Shown here piece after piece: positions 16,364 through 24,743 of a stretch of 64,000 nt of DNA (positions are counted from its first letter, which is position 1; every line of letters starts with the position of its first letter). A program made the position numbers and the translations under genes. The stretch covers positions 62,001-126,000 of the forward strand of contig JAWKJY010000003.1 of assembly GCA_041393535.1 (NCBI GenBank). The letters run 5' to 3'. This DNA is from JAWKJY01 sp041393535 (GTDB lineage Bacteria > Actinomycetota > Thermoleophilia > Gaiellales > Gaiellaceae). Under the pieces are notes generated by a model. That model ran no database searches, was not told the DNA's origin, and saw only the letters and a list, made by a program, of their open reading frames with translations.

Positions 16364-17137
16364 CTAGGCGTTCCTCGCGTCGCGCCAGGCGACGAGCTCG
16401 CGCAGGGGACCGAGGTCGTAGGTCGGCCCACCCATCCCGATGATGAAGTGCGTCGCGCCGGCCTCGAGGTAGGCGTCCGCCTGGTCGAGGCTCTTGGCGT
16501 CCGGGAACGACATCGAGCGCTCGATCTCGGCCGGGTCGCGGCCGATCTTCGCGCACCACTCGTCCAGCGCGGCGCTCTTCTCGCCCCACTCCTGGGGCGT
16601 CCCGAACGAGTGCCAGATGTCCGCCTCGCGGGCGACGATCCCGAGCGAGATCTGCCTGCCCGCGCCCGGGATGCAGAACGGGATCCGCCTCGTCGGCGCG
16701 GGGTTCCCCTTCACGAGCCGCTCGCGGATCAGCGGCAGGTTGCGCTCCAGGTCGCGCAGCCGGCTCGCCGTCGTGCCGAACTCGTAGCCGAACTCGTCGT
16801 AGTCCCGCTGGAACCAGCCGGCGCCGATCCCGAGGATCAGCCGGCCGTCAGAGATGTGGTCGACCGTCCGGGCCATGTCGGCCAGGAGGTGCGGGTTGCG
16901 GTACGAGTTGCACGTCACGAGCGCGCCGATCTCGGCCCGCTCGGTCGCCTCGGCCATGGCCGCGAGCAGCGTCCAGCACTCGAAGTGCTTGCCGTCTGCG
17001 TCCCCGTAGAGGGGGTAGAAGTGATCCCAGTTCCAGATCGTGTCGACGCCGAGCTCGTCCGCCTCCGTCCAGGCTCGACGCATGACGGCGTAGTCCGCGT
17101 GCTGCGGCTGCGCCTGGAGTCCCACGCGAATCGTCAT
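16364..17137 (-). CDS. LLM class F420-dependent oxidoreductase
   Basis: This 257-residue luciferase-like enzyme is of the short, F420-type group. It has MTIRVGLQAQPQHADYA at the N-terminus, ADELGVDTIWNWDHFYPLYGD (first barrel loops), LILGIGAGWFQRDYDEFG, and the C-terminal LEAGATHFIIGMGGP. F420-type LLM enzymes transfer hydride between F420 and diverse substrates; the substrate here is unknown. TACACT lies 7 nt before the ATG. Its 3' end faces the candidate RNA at 16051. Confidence 0.88.
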   Translation of the reverse strand: MTIRVGLQAQPQHADYAVMRRAWTEADELGVDTIWNWDHFYPLYGDADGKHFECWTLLAAMAEATERAEIGALVTCNSYRNPHLLADMARTVDHISDGRLILGIGAGWFQRDYDEFGYEFGTTASRLRDLERNLPLIRERLVKGNPAPTRRIPFCIPGAGRQISLGIVAREADIWHSFGTPQEWGEKSAALDEWCAKIGRDPAEIERSMSFPDAKSLDQADAYLEAGATHFIIGMGGPTYDLGPLRELVAWRDARNA

Positions 17138-17196
17138 GGCGGCGAGTGTACCCGCGGCCTCCGGAGCCAGCGCGGGCTCCGGAGGCCGCGGCGAGG

Positions 17197-17607
17197 CTAC
17201 TCCCCGTCCTCGCCGGCGGGCTCGAACGAGAGCGCGCGGGAGTTGATGCAGTAGCGCAGCCCGGTCGGCGCGGGCCCGTCCGGGAAGACGTGCCCGAGGT
17301 GGCCGTCGCACGCGGCGCAGAGGGCCTCCGTGCGGACCATCCCGTGGCTCGTGTCGGTCTCCGTGTCGATCGAGTCCGACGCCGCCGGCGCGAAGAAGCT
17401 CGGCCAGCCGGAGCCCGAGTCGAACTTCGTGTCCGAGCGGAACAGCTCGGCGCCGCAGCCGGCGCAGCGATAGACGCCCGCGCCGTACTGCTTGTTCAGC
17501 TCGCCCGTGAACGCCCGCTCGGTCGCCTTCTCGCGCAGGATCGCGTACGCGTCCGGGTCGAGCTCGGCGCGCCACTCGGCGTCGCTCTTGCGCACCTTGT
17601 CGGCCAT
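17197..17607 (-). CDS. msrB: Peptide-methionine (R)-S-oxide reductase MsrB
   Basis: The 136-residue protein is a complete MsrB. It has the zinc-binding CAGC and CAAC pairs, the substrate motif FDSGSGWPSFF, HLGHVFPDGP, and the catalytic Cys in LRYCINSRALSF. It reduces methionine-R-sulfoxide in oxidised proteins in the cytoplasm. The ATG lies 3 bp after the thiolase stop, so it is the second gene of that operon. Confidence 0.95.
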   Translation of the reverse strand: MADKVRKSDAEWRAELDPDAYAILREKATERAFTGELNKQYGAGVYRCAGCGAELFRSDTKFDSGSGWPSFFAPAASDSIDTETDTSHGMVRTEALCAACDGHLGHVFPDGPAPTGLRYCINSRALSFEPAGEDGE

Positions 17608-17610
17608 CGC

Positions 17611-18777
17611 TCAGTCCCGCGCCAGGATCGTCACCATGGCGACCGCGTTGTCGTCGGCCATGAAGCCGCCCGCGTTCTGCGAGATGCCGAAGCGCGGGCG
17701 CGGCTCGACCTGGCGCTCGCCGGCCTGGCCGCGCAGCTGCGTGACGAGCTCGAACAGCTGCAGGACGCCCGTCGCGCCGACCGGGTGGCCGCGCGAGACG
17801 AGGCCGCCGGAGACGTTCACGGGGATCCGCCCGCCAAGCGTCGTCTCGCCGCGCGCGGTGGCGACGTGCGCCTGCCCCTCGGGGACGAGCCCGAGGTGCT
17901 CGATCTCCTCGAGCTCCGCCGAGGCCGCCGCGTCGTGGACCTCGGCGATGCCGATGTCCTCGGGGCCGATGCCCGCCTGGTCGTAGGCCGCCTTCGCCGC
18001 GCGCATCACGGCCGAGCCGGAGCCCGGCTTGACCGACGAGCCGGCCGAGCCGGCGACGCGGATCGCGCCCTCCTTGCCCTCGGCACGCTCCTTCGTCGTC
18101 ACCACGACCGCCGAGGCGCCGTCGCCGATCGGGGAGCACATCAGCAGGGTCAGCGGGTGGACGATCTCGCGCGAGCCCATGACCTCCTCGACGGAGGTCT
18201 CCTGGCGGAACTGCGCGACCGGGTTCAGGGTAGCGTGCTTGCGGTTCTTGACGACGACGCGCGCGAGGTCCTCGGGCGTGACGCCGTAGGTCTCCATGTT
18301 GCGCCGCGCCTTGCGGGCGTAGATGTCCATGAAGACCGACCGCTGCCGGCCGCCCTCCTCCTGCGGGTACTCCTCGACGTCCAGGGCCCCCTCGAGCGCG
18401 GCGAACGAGCGCGCCTTGTCGGGGTGGGTCATCTTCTCGATGCCGAGCACGAGCACCGTCTCGTACGTCCCGCCGCGCACGCCCTGGCAGGCGACGTGGA
18501 AGGCGCTCGAGCCGCTCGCGCATGCGTTCTCGACGTTGAGGATGGGCTTGCCGGCCAGCTTGGTGCCCATCAGCCAGGCCTGGCCGCGGACGCACTCCTG
18601 GCCGCTGATCAGGCCGGCGACGGCGTTCCCGACGACGACGCCGTCGACGTCGTCCGCGCTGACGCCGGCGTCGGCCAGCGCCTCCTCCACCGCCTGCCTG
18701 GCGAGGGTCTTGGGGCTGGTCTCGAGGTAGCGGCCGCACGGGACGGCCGACGCGCCGATCACGAAGAGGTCATCCAT
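17611..18777 (-). CDS. Thiolase family protein (acetyl-CoA acetyltransferase-like)
   Basis: The 388-residue protein has the thiolase fold, with the acyl-accepting Cys in NACASGSSAFH (about residue 83), AEVHDAAASAELEEIEHLG, and the His in SRGHPVGATGVLQLFEL. The usual C-terminal CxG cysteine is replaced by a SQNAGGF segment, as in SCP-x/archaeal-type thiolases, so it may favour another acyl substrate. The ATG at 18777 is supported by TATAGT 6 nt upstream. It is the first gene of the operon with msrB. Confidence 0.87.
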   Translation of the reverse strand: MDDLFVIGASAVPCGRYLETSPKTLARQAVEEALADAGVSADDVDGVVVGNAVAGLISGQECVRGQAWLMGTKLAGKPILNVENACASGSSAFHVACQGVRGGTYETVLVLGIEKMTHPDKARSFAALEGALDVEEYPQEEGGRQRSVFMDIYARKARRNMETYGVTPEDLARVVVKNRKHATLNPVAQFRQETSVEEVMGSREIVHPLTLLMCSPIGDGASAVVVTTKERAEGKEGAIRVAGSAGSSVKPGSGSAVMRAAKAAYDQAGIGPEDIGIAEVHDAAASAELEEIEHLGLVPEGQAHVATARGETTLGGRIPVNVSGGLVSRGHPVGATGVLQLFELVTQLRGQAGERQVEPRPRFGISQNAGGFMADDNAVAMVTILARD

Positions 18778-18837
18778 GAGGCGACTATAACGGCCTGCCG
18801 CCCGCCGGCCGCCCCGGGCGGGTACGGTCCGCCGGCG

Positions 18838-19314
18838 GTGGCGCTGACGATCCTCTTCCTGCACGGCTGGCAGTCGGTGCCCGGCGGCGTGAAGCCGGGG
18901 CACCTCGCGGCGGCCGGCCACCGGGTGCTGAACCCCGCGCTCCCCGACGAGGACTTCGCGCGCGCCGTCGCGATCGCGCAGGCCGAGCTGGACGCGAACG
19001 AGGTCGACGTCGTCGTCGGCTCCTCCCGCGGCGGGGCCGTCGCGATGAACCTCGAGGCGCGCGACGTCCCGCTCGTCCTGCTCTGCCCGGCCTGGCGTCG
19101 GTGGGGCCGGGCGAGGACGGTGAAGCCGGGCACGACGATCCTCCACTCGCCCGCGGACGACGTCGTCCCGTTCCGCGACAGCGAGGAGCTCGTCCGGCGC
19201 AGCGGGGTGCCGCGCGCGGCGCTCGTCGAGGTGGGGGACGACCACCGCCTCGCCGATCCGGCGCCGCTCGCGGCGATGCTCGACGCCTGCGAGCGCGCGG
19301 CCGCAGCCGGCTAG
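18838..19314 (+). CDS. Small alpha/beta hydrolase
   Basis: The 158-residue protein has a compact hydrolase fold. FLHGWQSVPGG forms the oxyanion region, VVGSSRGGAVA carries the nucleophilic Ser, SPADDVVPF supplies the Asp, and VGDDHRLADP the His. This size and order resemble the RBBP9/YdeN-type serine hydrolases. The GTG start follows TACGGT (18823-18828) by 9 nt. Its last bases overlap the end of the convergent gene at 19311. Confidence 0.82.
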   Translation: MALTILFLHGWQSVPGGVKPGHLAAAGHRVLNPALPDEDFARAVAIAQAELDANEVDVVVGSSRGGAVAMNLEARDVPLVLLCPAWRRWGRARTVKPGTTILHSPADDVVPFRDSEELVRRSGVPRAALVEVGDDHRLADPAPLAAMLDACERAAAAG

Positions 19315-19895
19315 TCGGTCCAGCGCAGGTGACCGCCCGACCCGGGCGCGCCGAGCGCGTGGCCCCGCTCGCAGCGCAGCGAGAGGATCTCCACCGGGAC
19401 GGGCTCGCCGTCGTACTCGACGTTCCGCACGTCGCCGCCGGCGACGAGGACCCCGGAGATGTCGAGCGTGCAGCGCGCCTCGGCGACGAGCGCCGCGCCG
19501 CAGCGCGGGCACGCGTCGAGCTCGCGCGGCGGGCCGCTCGCCTCCGGACGCGCGGGGCGGGGCGGCTCCGGGGCCGCCGCGGGAGCTGCTGGTGGCGGGG
19601 GCGCGGGCGGCGGCGGCGCGAGCGCGGGTGGCGCGATCGGCGCGGGCCCGGGCGGCGGCGAGGGCGCCGTGTCGAGGGCGGACCCACGGCGCGCCGCGGC
19701 GATCAGCCGATCGAGGTCGGCGTCGACGATGCCGGGCTTCCCGCGCAGCGACTCGCCGAGCTGCGCCACCTGGAGCAGGCGGATCCCGTCGTCGGCGGCG
19801 CGCGCGTCGCCGAGCTCGCGTAGCAGGCACGCGAACGCCTCGGGGAACGCGCCCGAGCCGATCGCCCGCGCGGCCGCGAAGAGGTCGTCGCTCAT
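19311..19895 (-). CDS. Hypothetical protein with Pro-rich linker and zinc ribbon
   Basis: The 194-residue protein has an N-terminal helical part (about 1-68). A linker of almost only Pro and Ala (about 75-115) follows, then a C-terminal ribbon with CPRCGAALV and a later LRCERGHALG that could bind zinc. No signal peptide is present, so it is cytoplasmic. No named family fits. The ATG follows TACCCT by 8 nt. It overlaps the 3' end of the hydrolase gene by 4 bp and is divergent from the ABC exporter. Confidence 0.68.
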   Translation of the reverse strand: MSDDLFAAARAIGSGAFPEAFACLLRELGDARAADDGIRLLQVAQLGESLRGKPGIVDADLDRLIAAARRGSALDTAPSPPPGPAPIAPPALAPPPPAPPPPAAPAAAPEPPRPARPEASGPPRELDACPRCGAALVAEARCTLDISGVLVAGGDVRNVEYDGEPVPVEILSLRCERGHALGAPGSGGHLRWTD

Positions 19896-19977
19896 CGCCG
19901 GCGAGGGTAGACGCTCGTCCGCGGGCCTGCCCGCCGAGCCGTGCCGGCGCTCGCGTGCCGCCAGCTACGCTCGGCCG

Positions 19978-20817
19978 ATGCCGGCGCTCGCCGTGGAGGG
20001 TCTCGCGAAGCGCTACGGGCACGTCCAGGCGCTCGGCGGCGTCGACCTCGAGGTGGGGGAGGGCGAGCTGGTCGGCCTGCTCGGGCCGAACGGCGCCGGC
20101 AAGTCGACGCTGGTCAAGATCGCCTGCGGCCTCGTCCGCCCGAGCGGCGGCCGGGCGCTCGTCTGCGGCGCGCCCGCCGGTTCGCGCGAGGCCCGGCGCT
20201 CGCTCGGCTACCTGGCGGAGCTGTTCCGCTTCCCGGGCTGGGCGAGCGCGGACGAGGTCCTGCGCCTGCACCAGCGGCTCGCCGGCTCGGCCGGCGGCGC
20301 GGCGGAGCGGGGCGAGCTGCTGCGTCTCGTCGGGCTGGCGGACGCGGCCGACCGCCGGGTCGAGGCGATGTCGAAGGGCATGCAGCAGCGGCTCGGGATC
20401 GCGCAGGCGCTCGTCGGCGGGCCGCGCATCCTCTTCCTCGACGAGCCGACGAGCGCGCTCGACCCGGTCGGTCGGCGCACCGTGCGGGAGCTGCTCGAGG
20501 AGCTCCGCGGCCGCGGCGTCGCCGTCCTGCTCAACTCGCACCTGCTCTCCGAGGTCGAGCTCGTCTGCGACCGCGTCGTCATCCTCCTGCGCGGCGAGGT
20601 CGTCCGTGCCGGGACGCCGGAGCAGCTCGCCCGTCCCGGCGGCGTCGAGGTCGACCTCGCCGACGGGACGCGCCACTTCCCGGACGCGGGGCGCGACGAC
20701 GTCCCCCGCATCGTCGCGGCGCTCGTCGCCGAGGGGCAGGCGGTCTACGGCGCCCGGGTCGTGCGGGGCGGGCTCGAGGACGTGTACCTCGAGGCGGTCG
20801 GAGGGGAGACGAGCTGA
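19978..20817 (+). CDS. ABC transporter ATP-binding protein
   Basis: The 279-residue ATPase has Walker A GPNGAGKST (about 36-44), the signature-like MSKGMQQRLGIAQAL, Walker B RILFLDEPTSALDP, and the H-loop LLNSHLLSEVE. It belongs to the ABC-2/CcmA-type exporters. TACGCT lies 6 nt before the ATG. Its stop overlaps the start of the permease gene, so the pair forms one exporter; the substrate is unknown. Confidence 0.95.
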   Translation: MPALAVEGLAKRYGHVQALGGVDLEVGEGELVGLLGPNGAGKSTLVKIACGLVRPSGGRALVCGAPAGSREARRSLGYLAELFRFPGWASADEVLRLHQRLAGSAGGAAERGELLRLVGLADAADRRVEAMSKGMQQRLGIAQALVGGPRILFLDEPTSALDPVGRRTVRELLEELRGRGVAVLLNSHLLSEVELVCDRVVILLRGEVVRAGTPEQLARPGGVEVDLADGTRHFPDAGRDDVPRIVAALVAEGQAVYGARVVRGGLEDVYLEAVGGETS

Positions 20818-21674
20818 CCGCCGTCCCGGTCGTCGTCGGCTACGTCCTGCGCGAGGCCGTCCGACGGCGCGTCTTCGTCGTCGTCCTCGTGCTGACGGCC
20901 GTCTTCCTGGGGCTGTACTGGCTCGCGGCGCGGCGCGCGTTCTCGGAGGTCGGCGGCTTCGCGCGCCAGGCGCTCGACGAGGGCGTCGAGACGGCGACGC
21001 TCGCCGGCGCGACGCTGCTCGGGCTCTCGATGTTCGCGACGCTCTTCCTCGGGACGATCCTCGTCGTCTTCCTCACGCTCGGCGCCGTGCGCGGCGACGC
21101 GGAGCGCGGCCTGCTCCAGCCCCTCGTCGCGCGGCCCCTCGGACGAACGGCGCTGCTCGTCGCGCGGCTCGTCGGCGCGGGCGCCTGCGGCGGCCTCTAC
21201 GTCGCCGTCGTCTACGCGGCCTGCGTCGTGATCACCCGGCAGGCGGGCGGCTGGACGCCCGACCGGCTCGTCCTGCCGGCGCTCGAGCTCGTCGGCGCCG
21301 TCGTGCTCGTGGCCGCGATCTCCATCCTCGGCTCCGTCTTCCTCTCGGGCACGGCGAACGGGATCGCCGTCTTCATGGTCTTCGGGGCGGGCCTGACCGC
21401 GGGGCTGCTCGGCCAGGTCGGCGAGGCGATCGGCTCGGAGACGCTGATCGACGTCGCGCGGATCACCTCGTGGGTGCTGCCGTTCGAGGCGCTCTACCAG
21501 GACGGCCTCGGCAACCTGACCGCGGACACGCGCGGGCTGACGCGGCTCGCGGTCGACCTGGGGCCGTTCGGCGGCGCCCAGTCCGTCGGCCCGGGCTTCG
21601 CGCCCTACGTGCTCGCGTACCTCGCGGGGCTCGTCGGGCTCTCCGCCTGGGCCTTCGCGCGCCGCGACCTCTGA
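20814..21674 (+). CDS. ABC-2 type permease
   Basis: The 286-residue membrane protein has six hydrophobic regions. A basic N-terminus (LREAVRRRVFVVVLVLTAVFLGLYWLAARR) and a large N-terminal loop are followed by VFLTLGAVRGDAERGLLQPLVARPLGRTALLVAR, typical of ABC-2 permeases (NosY/CcmB-like). No ATG or GTG lies near the start; the frame begins best with a CTG that overlaps the ATPase stop (CTGA) and has GGAGGGGA just upstream. The exact start is therefore uncertain. Confidence 0.83.
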   Translation: MTAVPVVVGYVLREAVRRRVFVVVLVLTAVFLGLYWLAARRAFSEVGGFARQALDEGVETATLAGATLLGLSMFATLFLGTILVVFLTLGAVRGDAERGLLQPLVARPLGRTALLVARLVGAGACGGLYVAVVYAACVVITRQAGGWTPDRLVLPALELVGAVVLVAAISILGSVFLSGTANGIAVFMVFGAGLTAGLLGQVGEAIGSETLIDVARITSWVLPFEALYQDGLGNLTADTRGLTRLAVDLGPFGGAQSVGPGFAPYVLAYLAGLVGLSAWAFARRDL

Positions 21675-21718
21675 TCCCGGCCGGCGCGCCGCGTCCGCGG
21701 GGGAGTACGCTCGCGGCG

Positions 21719-22441
21719 ATGGCGCCGCGCTGGCAGCCCGAGCTCGTCGACCTGACCAGGCCCCTGACGGTCGAGACGGTGTTCGCGCTCTTCGGCGACC
21801 TCGTCGACGACGAGGGCTCCTACTTCCGCCAGCTCGAGGTCGAGCCGGCCGCCGACTTCGAGACGGGGAACGCGACCTCGTTCTGGCTGCGCCTGCCGGA
21901 CCACGTCGGCACGCACATGGACGTCCCGATCCACACCGTCGAGGGCGGCCACGCGCTCGAGGACGCCGACCTCGGCCGCCTGATCGGCGAGGCCGTGGTG
22001 CTCGACCTGCCGCGGCCGGGCGAGGACCACGCCTACACGGTCGAGGAGCTCGCGGTCGCCGAGCCGGGGGTGCGCGACGGGGACATCGTCCTCGTCCACT
22101 CGGGCTTCCACGACGCCGGCCCGGGCGAGCGGATGCGCCAGACGTTCTTCACCGTCGAGGCGGCGGCGTGGCTCGTCGCGCAGGGCGTCCGGGCCGTCGG
22201 CGTCGAGCCCTGCAGCCCCGACCACGTGTGGCGGGGCCTGCACGTCCACGGCTGGGGCGCCCGGGCGAACCGCCCCGCGTGGCCGATCCACCACGCCTTC
22301 CTCTCGAACGGCGTCTACCTGGTCGAGGGGCTGACCAACCTCGACCGGATCCGCGGCGAGCGCGTCCGCTTCGCCGCCCTGCCGCTGCTCGTTCCCGGGC
22401 TCTCGGGCTCGCCGGTCAGGGCCGTCGCCTGGCGCGACTGA
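21719..22441 (+). CDS. Cyclase family protein (kynurenine formamidase-like)
   Basis: The 240-residue protein contains the family metal motif HVGTHMDVPIHT (about residues 61-72) and the downstream VDLPRPGE-like strand, DGDIVLVHSGFHD, and RAVGVEPCSPDH. Cyclase-family enzymes hydrolyse or cyclise small amides and esters using Mn or Zn; formamidase is only one option. TACGCT lies 7 nt before the ATG, so the gene has its own leaderless promoter and is not strictly part of the ABC operon. Confidence 0.85.
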   Translation: MAPRWQPELVDLTRPLTVETVFALFGDLVDDEGSYFRQLEVEPAADFETGNATSFWLRLPDHVGTHMDVPIHTVEGGHALEDADLGRLIGEAVVLDLPRPGEDHAYTVEELAVAEPGVRDGDIVLVHSGFHDAGPGERMRQTFFTVEAAAWLVAQGVRAVGVEPCSPDHVWRGLHVHGWGARANRPAWPIHHAFLSNGVYLVEGLTNLDRIRGERVRFAALPLLVPGLSGSPVRAVAWRD

Positions 22442-22447
22442 GCGCGC

Positions 22448-22696
22448 TCAGTCGTCGTCGCCGGCGGGCTCGTCGCCCTCCTCGTCCTCGTCGCCGTCCG
22501 GCTCGGCATGGCCCGGCGAGGGACGAGGTGCCGCGTCGTCGCCGCGCGACATGGCGCCGATCGGGCTGAGCCGGCCGATCGGCGCGTCGTCGTCGCTCGC
22601 GCCGAGCAGCGCGACGTTCACCGCGATCGCGCCTGCCGCTGCCGCCACGACGAGGGCGGCGATGCCGGCGGCACCGAGCAGGCGGAAGCGGCGCAT
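22448..22696 (-). CDS. Small membrane-anchored protein with acidic tail
   Basis: The 82-residue protein has a basic start, one hydrophobic segment (LLGAAGIAALVVAAAAGAIAVNVALL) and a tail of Asp and Glu (DGDEDEEGDEPAGDDD). It is the last gene of the redox operon, 11 bp after the FAD reductase. The acidic tail resembles that of the operon's first gene product, which suggests an ion- or protein-binding role at the membrane. No family is recognised. Confidence 0.65.
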   Translation of the reverse strand: MRRFRLLGAAGIAALVVAAAAGAIAVNVALLGASDDDAPIGRLSPIGAMSRGDDAAPRPSPGHAEPDGDEDEEGDEPAGDDD

Positions 22697-22707
22697 CCGC
22701 CCCCACA

Positions 22708-23891
22708 CTACGCGGCGACCGCGACGCCGGGCCCGGCGAGCGCCCGCCGCCAGGCCGCGACCTCGCGGGGCCGGTTGGCGAGCAGGACCGCCCGGGGCTG
22801 CGCGTCGCCGTCGAGGTAGAGCGCGCGGAAGGCCGACTCGTCGCCCTCGAGCTCGACGCGCGCCGCCCAGGCGGGCCGGCCGACGAGCTGGAGGCGCACC
22901 CCGGCCTGGTCGGACCAGACGTACGGCACCTCGTCGAGCGGCTCGCCCTCGCCGAGGAGCGTCGACGCGACCGTCCGGCCCTGACGCGCCGCGCTCGTCC
23001 AGTGCTCCGTCCGCTGGCGCGTGCCGTCCGGCCGGGCCCAGCTCGCGCAGTCGCCGCACGCGAGGACGCCGGGCACGTCGGTGCGGCCCTGCGCGTCCGC
23101 GAGGACGGCGCCGGCGGGGTCGAGCGCCGCGAGGCCGGCGAGCGGCCCCGGCTCCGGGCGCGAGCCGATCGCGACGAGCACCGCGTCGCAGGGGACGTCG
23201 GAGCCGTCGGCCAGGACGACCCGGGCGACTCGACCGTCCGGGCCGGCCTCGAGCCGATCCACGCGGACGCCGAGGCGCAGCTCGACCCCCTGCGCCCGGT
23301 GGCGCAGCGCGAGCAGACGGCCGACCTCGAGCCCGAGCGGCCCGGCCAGCGGCGCCTCGAGCGGGTCGAGCAGCGTGACGTGGACGCCGAGCGATGCGGC
23401 CGTCGAGGCGACCTCCGTGCCGACGAAGCCGGCGCCGACGACCGCGAGCCGACGACCGGGGACGAGCTCGGCCGCGAGCGCGAGCGCGTCGTCCACCGTT
23501 CGCAGGTGGTGGACGCCCCGGGTCGGGAGGTCGCCGCCGAGCCGGCGGGCACGCGCGCCCGTCGCGAGGACGAGCGCGTCGAAGCGGTGCTCGCGGCCGC
23601 GCCCGTCGCGCGCGCGGCCCCGGGCGGGGTCGACCCGACGATCGGGGCGCTGCGCAGCAGCTCGACGCCGAGCCCGTCCCACCCGGCCGCATCGCGCAGC
23701 GGGAGTGCCGTGGCCGGGCGCGTGCCAGCGAGCAGCTCCTTCGACAGCGCGGGCCGCTCGTACGGCCCGTGGGGCTCCTCGCCCGCGAGGACGATCCGCC
23801 CGTCGTAGCCGCCCTCGCGCAGCCCCTCGGCGCAGCGCGCCCCGGCGAGGCCGGCGCCGACGATCAGCACCGACCCCGGCTGGCGCGCCAT
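22708..23891 (-). CDS. FAD-dependent NAD(P)H-ferredoxin reductase (one frameshift)
   Basis: The N-terminal frame has the FAD Rossmann motif VLIVGAGLAGARCAEGLREGGYDG and YERPALSKELL of ferredoxin/rubredoxin reductases. Past about 23630 the next frame continues with FDALVLATGARAR, the NAD(P) motif RLAVVGAGFVGTEVA, and GVLACGDCASW. One base is missing at the junction, probably an assembly error. The whole would be about 395 residues, a rhodocoxin-reductase-like flavoprotein. Its ATG overlaps the ferredoxin stop, so the two form a couple. It should pass electrons from NAD(P)H to that ferredoxin. Confidence 0.87.
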
Positions 23892-24103
23892 CAGGCGACC
23901 TGCTCGCCGGTCGCGCCGTCGAGGACGGCGAGCGCGCCCATCGGGCACGACGCGGCGGCGTCGAGGACGGCCTCGTCGTCGGTCTCGCCGACGAGCAGCA
24001 CGGCGGCGCCCTTCTCGATCGCGATCGCGCCGGGGGCGTGGTCGGCACACGCGCCGAAGCCGCTGCAGAGCGAACGGTCGAGCTCGATCACGTACCTGGC
24101 CAA
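23891..24103 (-). CDS. 3Fe-4S-type ferredoxin
   Basis: The 70-residue protein has the spacing of 3Fe-4S/4Fe-4S single-cluster ferredoxins: C13 in RSLCSGFGACADHAP, C19, and C54 in SCPMGAL. The position of the second Cys of a 4Fe-4S cluster is occupied by Gly, which favours a 3Fe-4S cluster. Such ferredoxins usually serve cytochromes P450, but no P450 is in the window. Here it lies between the haem membrane protein and the FAD reductase genes. Confidence 0.88.
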   Translation of the reverse strand: MARYVIELDRSLCSGFGACADHAPGAIAIEKGAAVLLVGETDDEAVLDAAASCPMGALAVLDGATGEQVA

Positions 24104-24131
24104 CGGGATCCTCCTGTCGTGTCGTGCGCGG

Positions 24132-24743
24132 CTAGGCGGCCGCGTGTCGGGGTCGAGGGGTGGGACGGACGCCGTCCTGCGGTGCGGCCGGCGTCGGGGC
24201 GGGGCGGGTCGGCCTGGCCGGCGGGACGAGCGCGCGCCAGGCCGTGGCGGCGGCGACCGCGCCGATCGAGCCGACGTAGAGCCCGAGCGCCCACGGCTGC
24301 CCGGAGTCCGTCCCGGCCATGAGACCGTGGACGGCGGCGAGCACGAACGTCGCGTAGGTGAGCCAGTGCAGGCGGCGCCAGGTCTTCGCGCCGATGCGGC
24401 GCCGGACCCAGAACGACGCGATCACGAGCGCCATCAGCTCGCCGGCGACGACCCCGGCGCCGGTCCAGAGCGGCCGGTACGGGGCGAGGCCCGGCACGAG
24501 CAGCGCCGGCAGCGAGATCTCGACCGCGTGGTCGAGCACGAGCGTCACGCCGTGGACGGCGAGCGCCGCGAGGCCGAGCAGCGACAGCGAGCGGTGGACC
24601 TCGAGCGCGGTCGCCGGCTTGATGGCCTTCCCGAACGGACGGGCCTTCAGCAGCAGGCCGGCGAGCACCGAGGCGGTGAGCAGCGCGTAGGCGGTCATCC
24701 CGCTCGCCCGCGCGAGCAGCCACCAGGTCGGGTCGGCCTTCAT
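24132..24743 (-). CDS. Ferric reductase-like transmembrane protein
   Basis: The 203-residue membrane protein has about six helices and the pattern of the ferric reductase/MsrQ haem domain. His residues stand on adjacent helices (LEVHRSLSLLGLAALAVHGVTLVLDHA and RRLHWLTYATFVLAAVHGLMAG), spaced to bind two haems across the membrane. The Pro-rich C-terminus is cytoplasmic. It should carry electrons through the membrane. The ATG overlaps the ApbE stop (ATGA). Confidence 0.82.
   Translation of the reverse strand: MKADPTWWLLARASGMTAYALLTASVLAGLLLKARPFGKAIKPATALEVHRSLSLLGLAALAVHGVTLVLDHAVEISLPALLVPGLAPYRPLWTGAGVVAGELMALVIASFWVRRRIGAKTWRRLHWLTYATFVLAAVHGLMAGTDSGQPWALGLYVGSIGAVAAATAWRALVPPARPTRPAPTPAAPQDGVRPTPRPRHAAA

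Noticed and set aside
17146..19314. Very long rightward frame across msrB and thiolase
   Set aside because: Most of it is the antisense of confirmed leftward genes and has the Arg/Ala/Gly-rich composition of GC-rich shadow frames; only its end (from 18838) is a real gene.
17611..20676. Leftward 1021-codon frame running into the ABC exporter region
   Set aside because: Only the thiolase part, starting at 18777, is real. Upstream codons are antisense to the hydrolase and ABC ATPase genes.
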